Shown here piece after piece: positions 1 through 6,783 of a stretch of 64,000 bases of DNA. Source of the stretch: Pseudomonas capsici (GTDB lineage: Bacteria; Pseudomonadota; Gammaproteobacteria; Pseudomonadales; Pseudomonadaceae); the NCBI RefSeq assembly GCF_017165765.1, contig NZ_JAFGZD010000003.1, positions 349,516 through 413,515 on the forward strand, given 5' to 3'. The notes beneath the pieces were generated by a model. The model did no database searches. It saw only the letters and a program-made list of their open reading frames with translations, and was not told the origin of the DNA. The position numbers were made by a program, and so were the translations under genes. The first letter of the stretch is position 1. Every line of letters begins with the position of its first letter.

Positions 1-225
1 GTCAAGCGCATCACCGTGGCCGACCTGCCTGCGCAGGTCGAACTGGGAGATTCCGACGCAATGATGCCGCAACTGAAACTGTCGAACTTTGCGCAAGTCC
101 AACTGGTTGCACGGGTGTCCCGTGCAGGGCTGCCAACCACCGGTGAGTGGATCGGCCGCAGCCAGCCACTGGCCAGTAGCATCACGGCGCAGCAGGCGTT
201 AACTATCGACAGTCCTGACAAATAG
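1..225 (+). CDS. ccmI: CcmI (CycH) C-terminal fragment, cytochrome c biogenesis
   Basis: The frame is open from base 1, so the 5' part of the gene lies outside the window; only about 74 C-terminal residues are present, ending in a TAG stop. The segment contains VKRITVADLP, ELGDSDAMMP, FAQVQLVARVSR and TTGEWIGRS, which match the periplasmic C-terminal domain of CcmI. In this family that domain presents apocytochrome c to the CcmFH haem ligation complex in the periplasm. An internal GTG at base 16 could be read as a start but the upstream codons continue the family pattern. The next gene begins 10 bases later, so co-transcription with the lipoprotein gene is likely. The call is from family pattern recognition and is fairly sure. 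Confidence 0.85.
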   Translation, partial: VKRITVADLPAQVELGDSDAMMPQLKLSNFAQVQLVARVSRAGLPTTGEWIGRSQPLASSITAQQALTIDSPDK

Positions 226-235
226 AGGGTCGCTT

Positions 236-637
236 ATGTACCGCACCGCACGCATTACCTTATTGGGACTGGCTCTTGGTTTGAGTGCCTGTGCGGTTCA
301 GCCACCCGAGCCCCATGGTCAGGAACCCATCCAGTCCTTGCCGGGCGGCCAGCAACCCGGCAGCCCACGCCCGACTACGCCCAAAACCCCGCCCAAGGCT
401 CCGGCACCTGCGCCGAAAACCTCCGCCAGCTTCGCCCCGCCACCGGGCGGCAACAGCCATTGGGATGCGCGTATGGGCGTGTACGTGATGGACGACCAGA
501 CCAACACCTTCTACCGCCAGCGCACCTACTACCAATGGAACAACGGCTGGAGCTGGTCCACCAGTCCGAACGGACCGTGGCAGGCGACCGATGCCAGTGG
601 GGTTCCGGCGGGGCTGGGCAGACAGTTCAGTAATTGA
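236..637 (+). CDS. Proline-rich lipoprotein of unknown function
   Basis: This 133-residue protein starts at an ATG preceded by AGAGGGT. A hydrophobic leader (ITLLGLALGLSAC) ends in a lipobox with Cys19, so it is probably a lipoprotein. Residues about 22-65 are very rich in Pro, Lys and Ala (a low-complexity spacer), followed by a compact aromatic C-terminal part with GVYVMDDQTNTFYRQ, YYQW and GWSWS. The spacer suggests a tether that places the aromatic module away from the membrane. It follows ccmI after 10 bases and may share its transcript. I do not recognise a function. The opposite strand is open over the same stretch, but the leader, lipobox and ribosome site support this strand. Confidence 0.75.
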   Translation: MYRTARITLLGLALGLSACAVQPPEPHGQEPIQSLPGGQQPGSPRPTTPKTPPKAPAPAPKTSASFAPPPGGNSHWDARMGVYVMDDQTNTFYRQRTYYQWNNGWSWSTSPNGPWQATDASGVPAGLGRQFSN

Positions 638-681
638 GTGGGCCGGGAGGCGGTGCATTTTCCTTGAATGTACCGACCTCT

Positions 682-701
682 CGCGGATGAATCCGCTCCT
701 G
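682..701 (+). repeat. REP-type arm, left partner of 1136-1155
   Basis: CGCGGATGAATCCGCTCCTG is an exact reverse complement of bases 1136-1155. This is the core of a REP-type repeat common in Pseudomonas, but here the two arms lie about 430 bases apart, instead of the usual short spacing. The interval holds another complete repeat (724-815) and a gene remnant (874-1020). Confidence 0.7.
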
Positions 702-723
702 ATCAGAAGGTCATAAATCACTC

Positions 724-815
724 TGTGGGAGGCAGCTTGCTGGCGATTTCAGTGTGCAGACGCAGAATATCTGTTGGTTTTTCAGGCTTTTTTCGCCAGC
801 AAGCTGCCTCCCACA
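724..815. repeat. REP/BIME-like inverted repeat, copy 1
   Basis: Two perfect 23-base arms, TGTGGGAGGCAGCTTGCTGG plus CGA at 724-746 and its reverse complement at 793-815, flank a 46-base centre that contains GACGCAGAATATCTG. The same arms and the same centre recur at 27078-27165 and in part at 50403-50452, and a diverged inverted copy lies at 2531-2620. It sits downstream of the lipoprotein gene and is non-coding. Confidence 0.85.
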
Positions 816-873
816 AGTTTTGTTTGTGCCTTGCCTTGTTGATCGGCAGTAGAGCGTAGGAGTGCCATTCAGG

Positions 874-1020
874 TCAGCGTGGTTCAATCCGCTCAAGCGA
901 GCGGTCAAGCTCCTTTCGGGCCATGCCGATCAGATGCACGACTGGGAACGCCAGGTCGCGTTTCGGACCGTTGAGGCTGTCGCCGGATTCGTAAGCGGTA
1001 GCGGCTGCGCAACGCAGTAA
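874..1020 (-). pseudogene. 3' remnant of a DUF3077/DUF6124-family gene
   Basis: Read on the minus strand this stretch encodes LLRCAAATAYESGDSLNG, then KRDLAFPVVHLIGMARKEL and DRSLERIEPR before a TGA stop at 874-876. This closely parallels the C-terminal half of the intact DUF3077-type protein encoded at 54938-55177, which has LLSCAAATAYESSDHLSG and HLALSVVHLVELAKTVVDRSL. The N-terminal half and start codon are missing: further upstream the frame runs into unrelated codons. The breakpoint abuts a block (about 1027-1064) that also occurs near the intact gene at 55430-55465. It is therefore best read as a degraded copy of the same locus type. Confidence 0.65.
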
Positions 1021-1135
1021 ACACCCATGCAAGGGTGGAAGGATTTTCCAGGAAAGTTCACTCGTATGAAAGTGGGTAAGACTGTAAGAAAAGTCCTATA
1101 TTTGCGGCATTTCGTTGGCTTACAGCAGGCGATGG

Positions 1136-1155
1136 CAGGAGCGGATTCATCCGCG
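1136..1155 (-). repeat. REP-type arm, right partner of 682-701
   Basis: CAGGAGCGGATTCATCCGCG is the exact reverse complement of 682-701. See that entry. It lies between the DUF3077 remnant and the 3' end of the first small secreted protein gene. Confidence 0.7.
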
Positions 1156-1238
1156 AAGATGGCTTTTAATCAGTGACTTCAATAACGGACATATGAAAGT
1201 CTGGCAGTAATACAACGTATCACTGCCAGACTGTTCAG

Positions 1239-1634
1239 TTAGATGGTGACTCTGCCGGTTGCTGTCCAGTTCGCGACAGTCGTGGTGCCTACGTTTTCGA
1301 TCCGGTAGCGGTAGGTGCCTGGGGTAGGGGCGTAAAAGCTCAGCGAGGCGCCTCCAAGGCTGGTGGTGCTGGAAATGACGGTCCAGGTGGAGCCGTCCAG
1401 TCTCTCGAAAATGTGTTTGATACTGTTGGTGACATACCTGGACGACAGGTCCTGGAGCCTGAAGGTTTGTGTCGCTGCACATGAAGTGTTGTAAGGACCG
1501 TAGACAACGGCATCACTCTGGGGGTAAACGTTTGCGCCACTGCGGTTGAGGTTGAAGTTGACACAGGCGGCATAGGCATTGCTTGTGGCAAATACGGCAG
1601 TTGCAAAGAGGGCCAGGAAGGTCTTCTTGAGCAT
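1239..1634 (-). CDS. Small secreted protein, paralogue A
   Basis: This 131-residue protein has a clear Sec signal peptide (MLKKTFLALFATAVFATSNAYA, cut after AYA) and a mature part of about 109 residues. The mature part has two cysteines (AACVNF and NTSCAA), likely a disulphide, and a beta-rich pattern ending in GTYRYRIENVGTTTVANWTA. It is clearly paralogous to the next gene upstream (1747-2169): shared elements are SDAVVYGPY or GDAVVYGPY, NSIKHIFER, GSTWTV and TYRYRIENVGT. The 5' regions are also similar, so the duplication included the promoter. No family name is recognised. The form suggests a small secreted beta-sandwich protein, and nothing in the sequence tells the function. Confidence 0.8.
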   Translation of the reverse strand: MLKKTFLALFATAVFATSNAYAACVNFNLNRSGANVYPQSDAVVYGPYNTSCAATQTFRLQDLSSRYVTNSIKHIFERLDGSTWTVISSTTSLGGASLSFYAPTPGTYRYRIENVGTTTVANWTATGRVTI

Positions 1635-1689
1635 TTGAAAAAATCCTTTTGATGTTGGCAGTTATTGAGTTTTTAACTTTCAAGCAGGT

Positions 1690-1730
1690 ATAGCAGTATT
1701 CCTTTTTTAAAAGGTATTGTTTTTGTTCAG
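1690..1730 (-). promoter_or_regulatory. Conserved promoter block of paralogue A
   Basis: On the minus strand the block reads AACAATACCTTTTAAAAAAG followed by GAATACTGCTATACCTGCTT. The same arrangement, ACAATACCTTT, a short A/T loop, AAAGGAAT and TGCTA, is found upstream of paralogue B at about 2224-2262. ATACCTTT and AAAGGAAT form a near inverted repeat, which could be an operator, and TGCTATACC resembles an extended -10 box. Assignment is by comparison of the two copies only. Confidence 0.45.
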
Positions 1731-1746
1731 TTTGATAATGGACGAG

Positions 1747-2169
1747 TTAGAACGTGCCCGGAATGGTGAACAAGGTGACCCGGCCACTCATTGTCCAGTT
1801 CGCGATCCGGGAAGTACCGACGTTTTCGATGCGATAACGGTAAGTGCCGTTGGTGCTGATGGAGAAGGTCTTGGTGACGGATGCCGCGCCGGTGCTCGTA
1901 CTGCTGGATACGACGGTCCAGGTGGAGCCGTTCTGTCTCTCGAAGATATGTTTGATCGAGTTGTTGCTGTTGGACGCCGACAAGTCCTGAAAGGTGAAAG
2001 TCTGCGGTCCTGCACATGAAATGCTGTAAGGGCCATAGACAACGGCATCGCCCTGGGCAAGCACATTGGCGCCGCTGCTGTTGACGTTGAGGTTGGCACA
2101 GGCGGCATAGGCATTGCCTGTGGCGAGTACGGCAGTTGCGAAGAGGGCCAGGCAGGTCTTCTTGATCAT
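1747..2169 (-). CDS. Small secreted protein, paralogue B
   Basis: This 140-residue protein has a Sec signal peptide (MIKKTCLALFATAVLATGNAYA) and a mature part of about 118 residues. It shares the two-cysteine N-terminal part (AACANLNV and SISCAGPQTF), NNSIKHIFERQNGSTWTVVS and TYRYRIENVGTSRIANWT with paralogue A just downstream. It differs by a longer Ser/Thr loop near the middle and a C-terminal extension, FTIPGTF. The ATG at 2169 is preceded by an AAGGA-type ribosome site on the minus strand. The two genes form a tandem pair with separate, similar promoters, which implies they are both expressed under one control. Function not recognised. Confidence 0.8.
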   Translation of the reverse strand: MIKKTCLALFATAVLATGNAYAACANLNVNSSGANVLAQGDAVVYGPYSISCAGPQTFTFQDLSASNSNNSIKHIFERQNGSTWTVVSSSTSTGAASVTKTFSISTNGTYRYRIENVGTSRIANWTMSGRVTLFTIPGTF

Positions 2170-2223
2170 GTGAAAATCCTTTTTGTGTTGCGATGATTTA
2201 AGGTTTTAAACTTTCAATCAGGC

Positions 2224-2262
2224 GTAGCAACATTCCTTTTGAGAAAGGTATTGTTTTTGTTC
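2224..2262 (-). promoter_or_regulatory. Conserved promoter block of paralogue B
   Basis: Minus-strand sequence AACAATACCTTTCTCAAAAG followed by GAATGTTGCTACGCCTGATT parallels the block upstream of paralogue A at 1690-1730. The imperfect inverted repeat ACCTTT-CTC-AAAAGGA is retained although neighbouring bases have changed, which points to selection on the palindrome. Comparison is by eye. Confidence 0.4.
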
Positions 2263-2530
2263 GGTTTTGAATGTGCAGGCGTCGAAAGATTGACACGCTA
2301 GTGTGCGGTCATGTCCAGCGCAGGCATTCAGATAATTTGAAGTCGAAGTGTGAGTACACTTGAGTTGAACACCTTCCCTGTGTCGACATATTCATATCCT
2401 TATTCAAGTAGCGGACGTACTTGCGTGGCATGTTTATAGCCATTACGTCTAAGGTGTGCAAGCTTTTTGTTACCAATGAAAAAGGCGCGATGGCGGGTAA
2501 TGCCGGTAAATCCGGGCATATATGAAACTT

Positions 2531-2620
2531 GCAGGAGGCATCTTGCTGGGGAAAAAGGCCTGTGAAAACCGGCGCATATGTTGTGTCTGTACCGACTTCG
2601 CCAGCAAGCTGACTCCCACG
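2531..2620. repeat. REP/BIME-like repeat, diverged copy in inverse orientation
   Basis: Arms GCAGGAGGCATCTTGCTGGG and TCGCCAGCAAGCTGACTCCC bracket a centre that, read on the minus strand, contains GCCGGTTTTCACAGGCC, akin to the centre of the copy at 27078-27165. Several arm mismatches show it is older than copy 1. The remainder of the 2170-2701 gap holds the paralogue B promoter and the terminator at 2651-2693; no gene is supported. Confidence 0.65.
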
Positions 2621-2650
2621 AAATAAGGTGTTCTGAGAGACGGGACAGCA

Positions 2651-2693
2651 GAAACAAAAAGGCCTCACCGACGCAACAGCGCCGGTGAGGCCC
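2651..2693 (-). terminator. Rho-independent terminator of sbp
   Basis: On the minus strand GGCCTCACCG and CGGTGAGGCC form a GC-rich stem around a short loop, followed by TTTTTGTTTC. It begins less than 10 bases after the sbp stop codon. Confidence 0.85.
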
Positions 2694-2701
2694 GGGTCGG
2701 C

Positions 2702-3700
2702 TTACTTGCCCGAGTAGATCTGGTCGAACACGCCACCGTCAACGAAGTGGGTCTTCTGCACGGTGCGCCAGTCACCGAAGGTTTTTTCCACGGACAGGAA
2801 GTCGACTTTCGGGAAGCGGTCCTTGTACTTGGCCAACACTGTTGCGTCGCGTGGGCGCAGGTAGTTGTTGGCGGCGATTTCCTGGGCTTCAGGGGACCAC
2901 AGGTATTTCAGGTAGCCTTCGGCCAGTGCGCGGGAGTCTTTCTTGTCCACGACCTTGTCGACCACGCTCACCGGCGGCTCGGCTTCGGCGGAAACGCTCG
3001 GGTAGACCACTTCGAACTGGTCGCGACCGAACTCGCGAGCGATCATTTCCGCTTCGTTCTCGAAGGTCACCAGCACGTCGCCGATCTGGTTGGTCATGAA
3101 GGTGGTGGTTGCGCCACGACCGCCGGTATCGAGCACCGGTACATGTTTGAACAACTGGCCGACGAATTTGCGGGCGGCAGCTTCATCGCCACCGTTTTTC
3201 AGGGTGTAGCCCCAGGCCGACAGGTAAGTGTAGCGACCGTTGCCCGAGGTTTTCGGGTTGGGCACGATGACTTCCACGCCATCCTTGATCAGGTCCGGCC
3301 AGTCTTTGAGGGCCTTGGGGTTGCCTTTACGCACGATGAACACGGTGGCGGACGTGAAGGGCGCACTGTTGTTCGGCAGACGGGTCACCCAGTTCTTGGG
3401 AACCAGTTCGCCATTGTCGGCCAGGGCATTGATGTCGGTGGCCATGTTCATGGTGATGACGTCTGCCGGCAGGCCATCGATCACCGAACGCGCCTGCTTG
3501 CTCGACCCGCCGAAGGACATCTGTACCGTGACGTCTTCCTTGTGCTCGGCTTTCCAGTGCTTCTGGAAGGCGCTGTTGTAGTCCTTGTAGAAGTCACGCA
3601 TCACGTCGTAGGAGACATTGAGCAGAGTCGGGGCGGCCTGGGCGGCGCTGGCGAAAGCCAGACCGGCGGCCAGTAGCGAGGCGGCGAAGATTTTTTTCAC
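2702..3700 (-). CDS. sbp: Periplasmic sulfate-binding protein
   Basis: This 332-residue protein begins with a Sec signal peptide ending ASAAQAA and continues LLNVSYDVMRDFYKDYN, the start signature of the sulfate/thiosulfate ABC transporter binding protein family. Further family motifs are FGGSSKQARSVIDGLPADV, PNPKTSGNGRYTYLSAWGY, DTGGRGATTTF and GDVLVTFENEA. Length matches Sbp. It delivers sulfate to a CysTWA permease in the inner membrane; no permease genes are adjacent here, so the transporter is encoded elsewhere or this is a solitary extra binding protein. A strong terminator follows the stop. Family members are normally induced by sulfur starvation through CysB; no site was confidently located. 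Confidence 0.93.
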   Translation of the reverse strand: MKKIFAASLLAAGLAFASAAQAAPTLLNVSYDVMRDFYKDYNSAFQKHWKAEHKEDVTVQMSFGGSSKQARSVIDGLPADVITMNMATDINALADNGELVPKNWVTRLPNNSAPFTSATVFIVRKGNPKALKDWPDLIKDGVEVIVPNPKTSGNGRYTYLSAWGYTLKNGGDEAAARKFVGQLFKHVPVLDTGGRGATTTFMTNQIGDVLVTFENEAEMIAREFGRDQFEVVYPSVSAEAEPPVSVVDKVVDKKDSRALAEGYLKYLWSPEAQEIAANNYLRPRDATVLAKYKDRFPKVDFLSVEKTFGDWRTVQKTHFVDGGVFDQIYSGK

Positions 3701-3803
3701 TGCGCATTCCTTGAGTTGACAGTCATTGTTATAAGGCTGATGGCCTAATGCCGCGACTATAGCTGCTGGACATTGGCCTCATAAAGATTAAAAACGTCTT
3801 TGC

Positions 3804-4625
3804 TTATTCCTTGGCAAACAGCGCGTTACCACACCGCGAGCAGAACGCTGCGCCATGCTCATGGTGCTTTTTCGCGCACACCGGGCAGTCATGCCTGAGC
3901 TGTTCGCCACGCATGGCATTGGCCAGTTCGGCGGTGAATATACCGGTGGGTACGGCAATGATCGAGTAACCGATGATCATCACCACCGATGACACCATCT
4001 GCCCCAGCGGCGTCTTGGGCACGATATCGCCGAAGCCCACGGTGGTCAGGGTCACGATAGCCCAGTAAATGCCCTTGGGTATGCTGGTAAACCCATGTTG
4101 CGGACCTTCGATCACGTACATCAGGGTGCCGAACACCGTGACCAGGGTCGAGACACTGACCAGAAACACGATGATCTTCTGCCTGCTGCCGCGCAGGGCT
4201 TCGACCAGATAGTGGGCCTGCTTCAGATACGGGCTGAGCTTGAGGACCCGGAAGATACGCAGCATGCGGATGATCCGCACGATCAGCAGGTACTGGGCAT
4301 CGCTGTAGTAGATCGCCAATACGCCCGGCACGATGGCCAGCAGGTCCACCAGGCCATAGAAACTGAAGGCGTACTTCAGTGGCCTTGGCGAGCAGTAGAG
4401 GCGCAGGATGTACTCGATGGCGAAGACCAGCGTAAAGCCCCACTCGATATAGGTGAGCAGGGTGGCATAGTCGCGATGGATGTCCTGAATGCTGTCGACC
4501 ATGGTCACCAGCAGGCTGAGCAGAATGACAATCAGCAGAATCTTGTCAAAACGCCGTCCGGCGGGTGTGTCGGTCTGGAAAATGATGCTGTGCAGCCGCT
4601 CGCGGCGGCTGAGAGTGGTGTTCAT
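3804..4625 (-). CDS. Voltage-gated-type potassium channel with C-terminal zinc ribbon
   Basis: The 273-residue protein has six predicted membrane segments. An Arg-rich S4-like helix (LLIVRIIRMLRIFRVLKLSPY, residues about 115-135) precedes the pore loop and filter TLTTVGFGDIVP, the potassium selectivity signature with Phe in place of the usual Tyr. After S6 there is a short soluble tail with CPVCAKKHHEHGAAFCSRCG, four cysteines spaced as in a zinc ribbon. In the family such proteins conduct K+ across the inner membrane. The tail could sense metal or redox state, or serve tetramer assembly; this is inference. The gene stands alone between sbp and the phosphoesterase unit and starts at ATG 4625. 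Confidence 0.88.
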   Translation of the reverse strand: MNTTLSRRERLHSIIFQTDTPAGRRFDKILLIVILLSLLVTMVDSIQDIHRDYATLLTYIEWGFTLVFAIEYILRLYCSPRPLKYAFSFYGLVDLLAIVPGVLAIYYSDAQYLLIVRIIRMLRIFRVLKLSPYLKQAHYLVEALRGSRQKIIVFLVSVSTLVTVFGTLMYVIEGPQHGFTSIPKGIYWAIVTLTTVGFGDIVPKTPLGQMVSSVVMIIGYSIIAVPTGIFTAELANAMRGEQLRHDCPVCAKKHHEHGAAFCSRCGNALFAKE

Positions 4626-4732
4626 GGTTGCTCTCGCAATGGCTATTGCGAAAGCTTAATGCGCTGTATCGGAAAGAATCCATTTTCTTTTGACGCTTGC
4701 GTAACTCGTACGCAAGCGTCAGCAGTTTCCGA

Positions 4733-6709
4733 TTAGTTGTCAGGAGTTGCGAGCTTGTTCAGGAGTCTGGCCTGGTGGGCTTTTTCCAGAACCTTTTGAG
4801 CATATTGCTCTGCGTCATCGAGTGTCTGGACGGTGGCGATCTGTCCTGTGGCGGCAAGCAGTCCGACGCCAGCCAGGTTTTGCTCGGGAAGCAATCCGGC
4901 AGGTTTGCCTGCTGACAACTCTGCGTCCATTTTGCGAAGAATGGCCAGGGTCCCCGCCAGATTTCCGGAAGCCGGAACGGGGTTGGCCAGTTTTGCAGCG
5001 CTCTCGGTTTCGCTCGGTGTAGCCCTGGTTTCTGGCGCTGGAGCCTTCGGGTCGGCCAGTGCGCTGGGTGTATCGCGTGCAGTGGTCAGCGAAAGCAGAT
5101 GCAGGGGAGTATTGGCATTGGCGTCCCGCTGCGTCAAAGGCTTCAGGCCCCAGAGATTTTCCAGCAGTGCAGGAACCGAAGCATGGTCGTACAGCGTCGA
5201 GTCCACCGTGCCTTTGGGAATCAGCGGGGATGCCACGATGGCTGGCACTCGAACGCCTGCTGTCGTGAAGTCGAAGCCATGGGTGTTGTTGCCTGCGGGA
5301 AATTTATCGCCCGGCGCAGTTATCGTTCCCGGCGTGACCGAGTCATAGAGGCCGCCATGTTCGTCGTAAGTGACGATCAATAGACTGGTGTTCCAGTAAG
5401 GCGAGTTGCGGATGGCTGCATAGACGGACTGCAGCAAGTGCTCTCCACCATAGACGCCATCCATCGGGTGCTGTGATGAGCCGCCCGCATAATCAGCGCT
5501 GGCACTCCCGTAATGAGGCTCTATGAAGGTGTAGGAAAACGGGTAGGGTTGTTGCAGGTCGTCCGCAAAGTGCTGCAGGGATTCAATATCGAACACCGAC
5601 AGGCCTTTAAGAGCCGCCACCTGTGGGACCGCGCCCAGAGCTGTTCCTCGTTGAGGCTGGTCGCTGTACAGGCTCAGATAGGTTTTTGGCTGAACCTGAG
5701 AGTCGTTGTAAACCCTGTACTGGATGTTGGCATCATTGAGGCGTTGGAAAATGGACCCGTTGGGGTAGACGAATCCATCGGTTGTTTCCCAGACGAGCAT
5801 CTGTTCATTTTTCGGACTGTCGTCGAAGCCGGCCGACGAAGCGCCGTGAACGAAGAAGCGGTTCGGCCATGTTGGCCCCGGAATGGAAGAGTGCCAGTGA
5901 TCGCATATCGCGAACTCGGTCGCCAGGTTGTAGATGACAGGCAATTGAGTCGGCGTGTCGAAGCATGACATGACATCGATGACGTCTTCGGGGGATGGCG
6001 CTTTTTTCGGGTATTCGGTTGTTGATGTTGCGTAGCTTGAAGCGAACCCGGAATTGTTGATGGTGGGGTAAGGTTGACCTTTGACGAAGTTGGTCCCCCC
6101 GGTCAGTTGTTCCAACACATCATTGAACTCGTGCCCCGGATCCGTTGGCATGCTCACGGGAGCGCTGGACTGAACTTTATAGACGTCTCCCTGGTAGGTG
6201 TTCGAGTCATTGGTCGTGGCTGCCGTTATGCCCGGAATCCCGGACATGGCGAATATATTGTCGAACGAATGGTTTTCCAGCATGACGACAAATACGTGGG
6301 TGATGGGGGCAGTGGCAGCGGGTGCCAGCTTTTTCATGCCATCACTGCATCCACCTGATTTCAATGCAATATTGAACTTCGTGGTGCTCACGGAGAAGGT
6401 AAGGGTTTGCTCTGCATCCTTGCTTTGCAGTTGGCATTCCTTCTTGTAATTATCGCTGCCTTTATTGGCGTAATAGCCTGGCGATCCACCATCCCTGACA
6501 TTGACCATGACGGACCAGTAATCCAGAACATCAATGGCACTCAGGCCCGTTTCAAAAGTAACTTCCAGCGGGCCGACAGTTTGTCCCGGTTGTGCAAACC
6601 ATTGCTTGGACTGTCTTTGGTCGTTCGAGTCTGTGTGGAACAGAGTAATGTCAGCATTTCCACCAGTGTCATTGGTGATGAAAATGGTCGCGGTGTGTTT
6701 TGTTCCCAT
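4733..6709 (-). CDS. Phosphoesterase/phospholipase C-like protein with extra N-terminal domain
   Basis: This 658-residue protein has, from about residue 135, the phosphoesterase family core related to bacterial phospholipases C and AcpA-type acid phosphatases: VFVVMLENHSFDNIF, then DPGHEFNDV, SIPGPTWPNRFFVHG, IVTYDEHGGLYD and HGFDFTTAGVRVPAIVASP. Residues 1-130 form a separate, probably beta-rich module (ATIFITNDTGG, DYWSVMVNVRDGG, KKECQLQSKD) that I cannot name. The C-terminal 100 residues are Ala/Pro-rich and then helical. Unusually for the family, no Sec or Tat signal peptide is present at the start ATG, so export by another route or an intracellular role must be considered. It lies 74 bases downstream of the PI-PLC-like gene on the same strand and is probably in its operon. 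Confidence 0.82.
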   Translation of the reverse strand: MGTKHTATIFITNDTGGNADITLFHTDSNDQRQSKQWFAQPGQTVGPLEVTFETGLSAIDVLDYWSVMVNVRDGGSPGYYANKGSDNYKKECQLQSKDAEQTLTFSVSTTKFNIALKSGGCSDGMKKLAPAATAPITHVFVVMLENHSFDNIFAMSGIPGITAATTNDSNTYQGDVYKVQSSAPVSMPTDPGHEFNDVLEQLTGGTNFVKGQPYPTINNSGFASSYATSTTEYPKKAPSPEDVIDVMSCFDTPTQLPVIYNLATEFAICDHWHSSIPGPTWPNRFFVHGASSAGFDDSPKNEQMLVWETTDGFVYPNGSIFQRLNDANIQYRVYNDSQVQPKTYLSLYSDQPQRGTALGAVPQVAALKGLSVFDIESLQHFADDLQQPYPFSYTFIEPHYGSASADYAGGSSQHPMDGVYGGEHLLQSVYAAIRNSPYWNTSLLIVTYDEHGGLYDSVTPGTITAPGDKFPAGNNTHGFDFTTAGVRVPAIVASPLIPKGTVDSTLYDHASVPALLENLWGLKPLTQRDANANTPLHLLSLTTARDTPSALADPKAPAPETRATPSETESAAKLANPVPASGNLAGTLAILRKMDAELSAGKPAGLLPEQNLAGVGLLAATGQIATVQTLDDAEQYAQKVLEKAHQARLLNKLATPDN

Positions 6710-6783
6710 GCTGGTACATCCCTTACATGCGAGAGTTGGCTGTTATTATCAGGCTTGTTACAAATGCTTGAGTGGGCGGATAA

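Noticed and set aside
2309..2668. 119-codon frame on the minus strand before sbp
   Set aside because: Covers a REP-like repeat and the sbp terminator; no coding signs.
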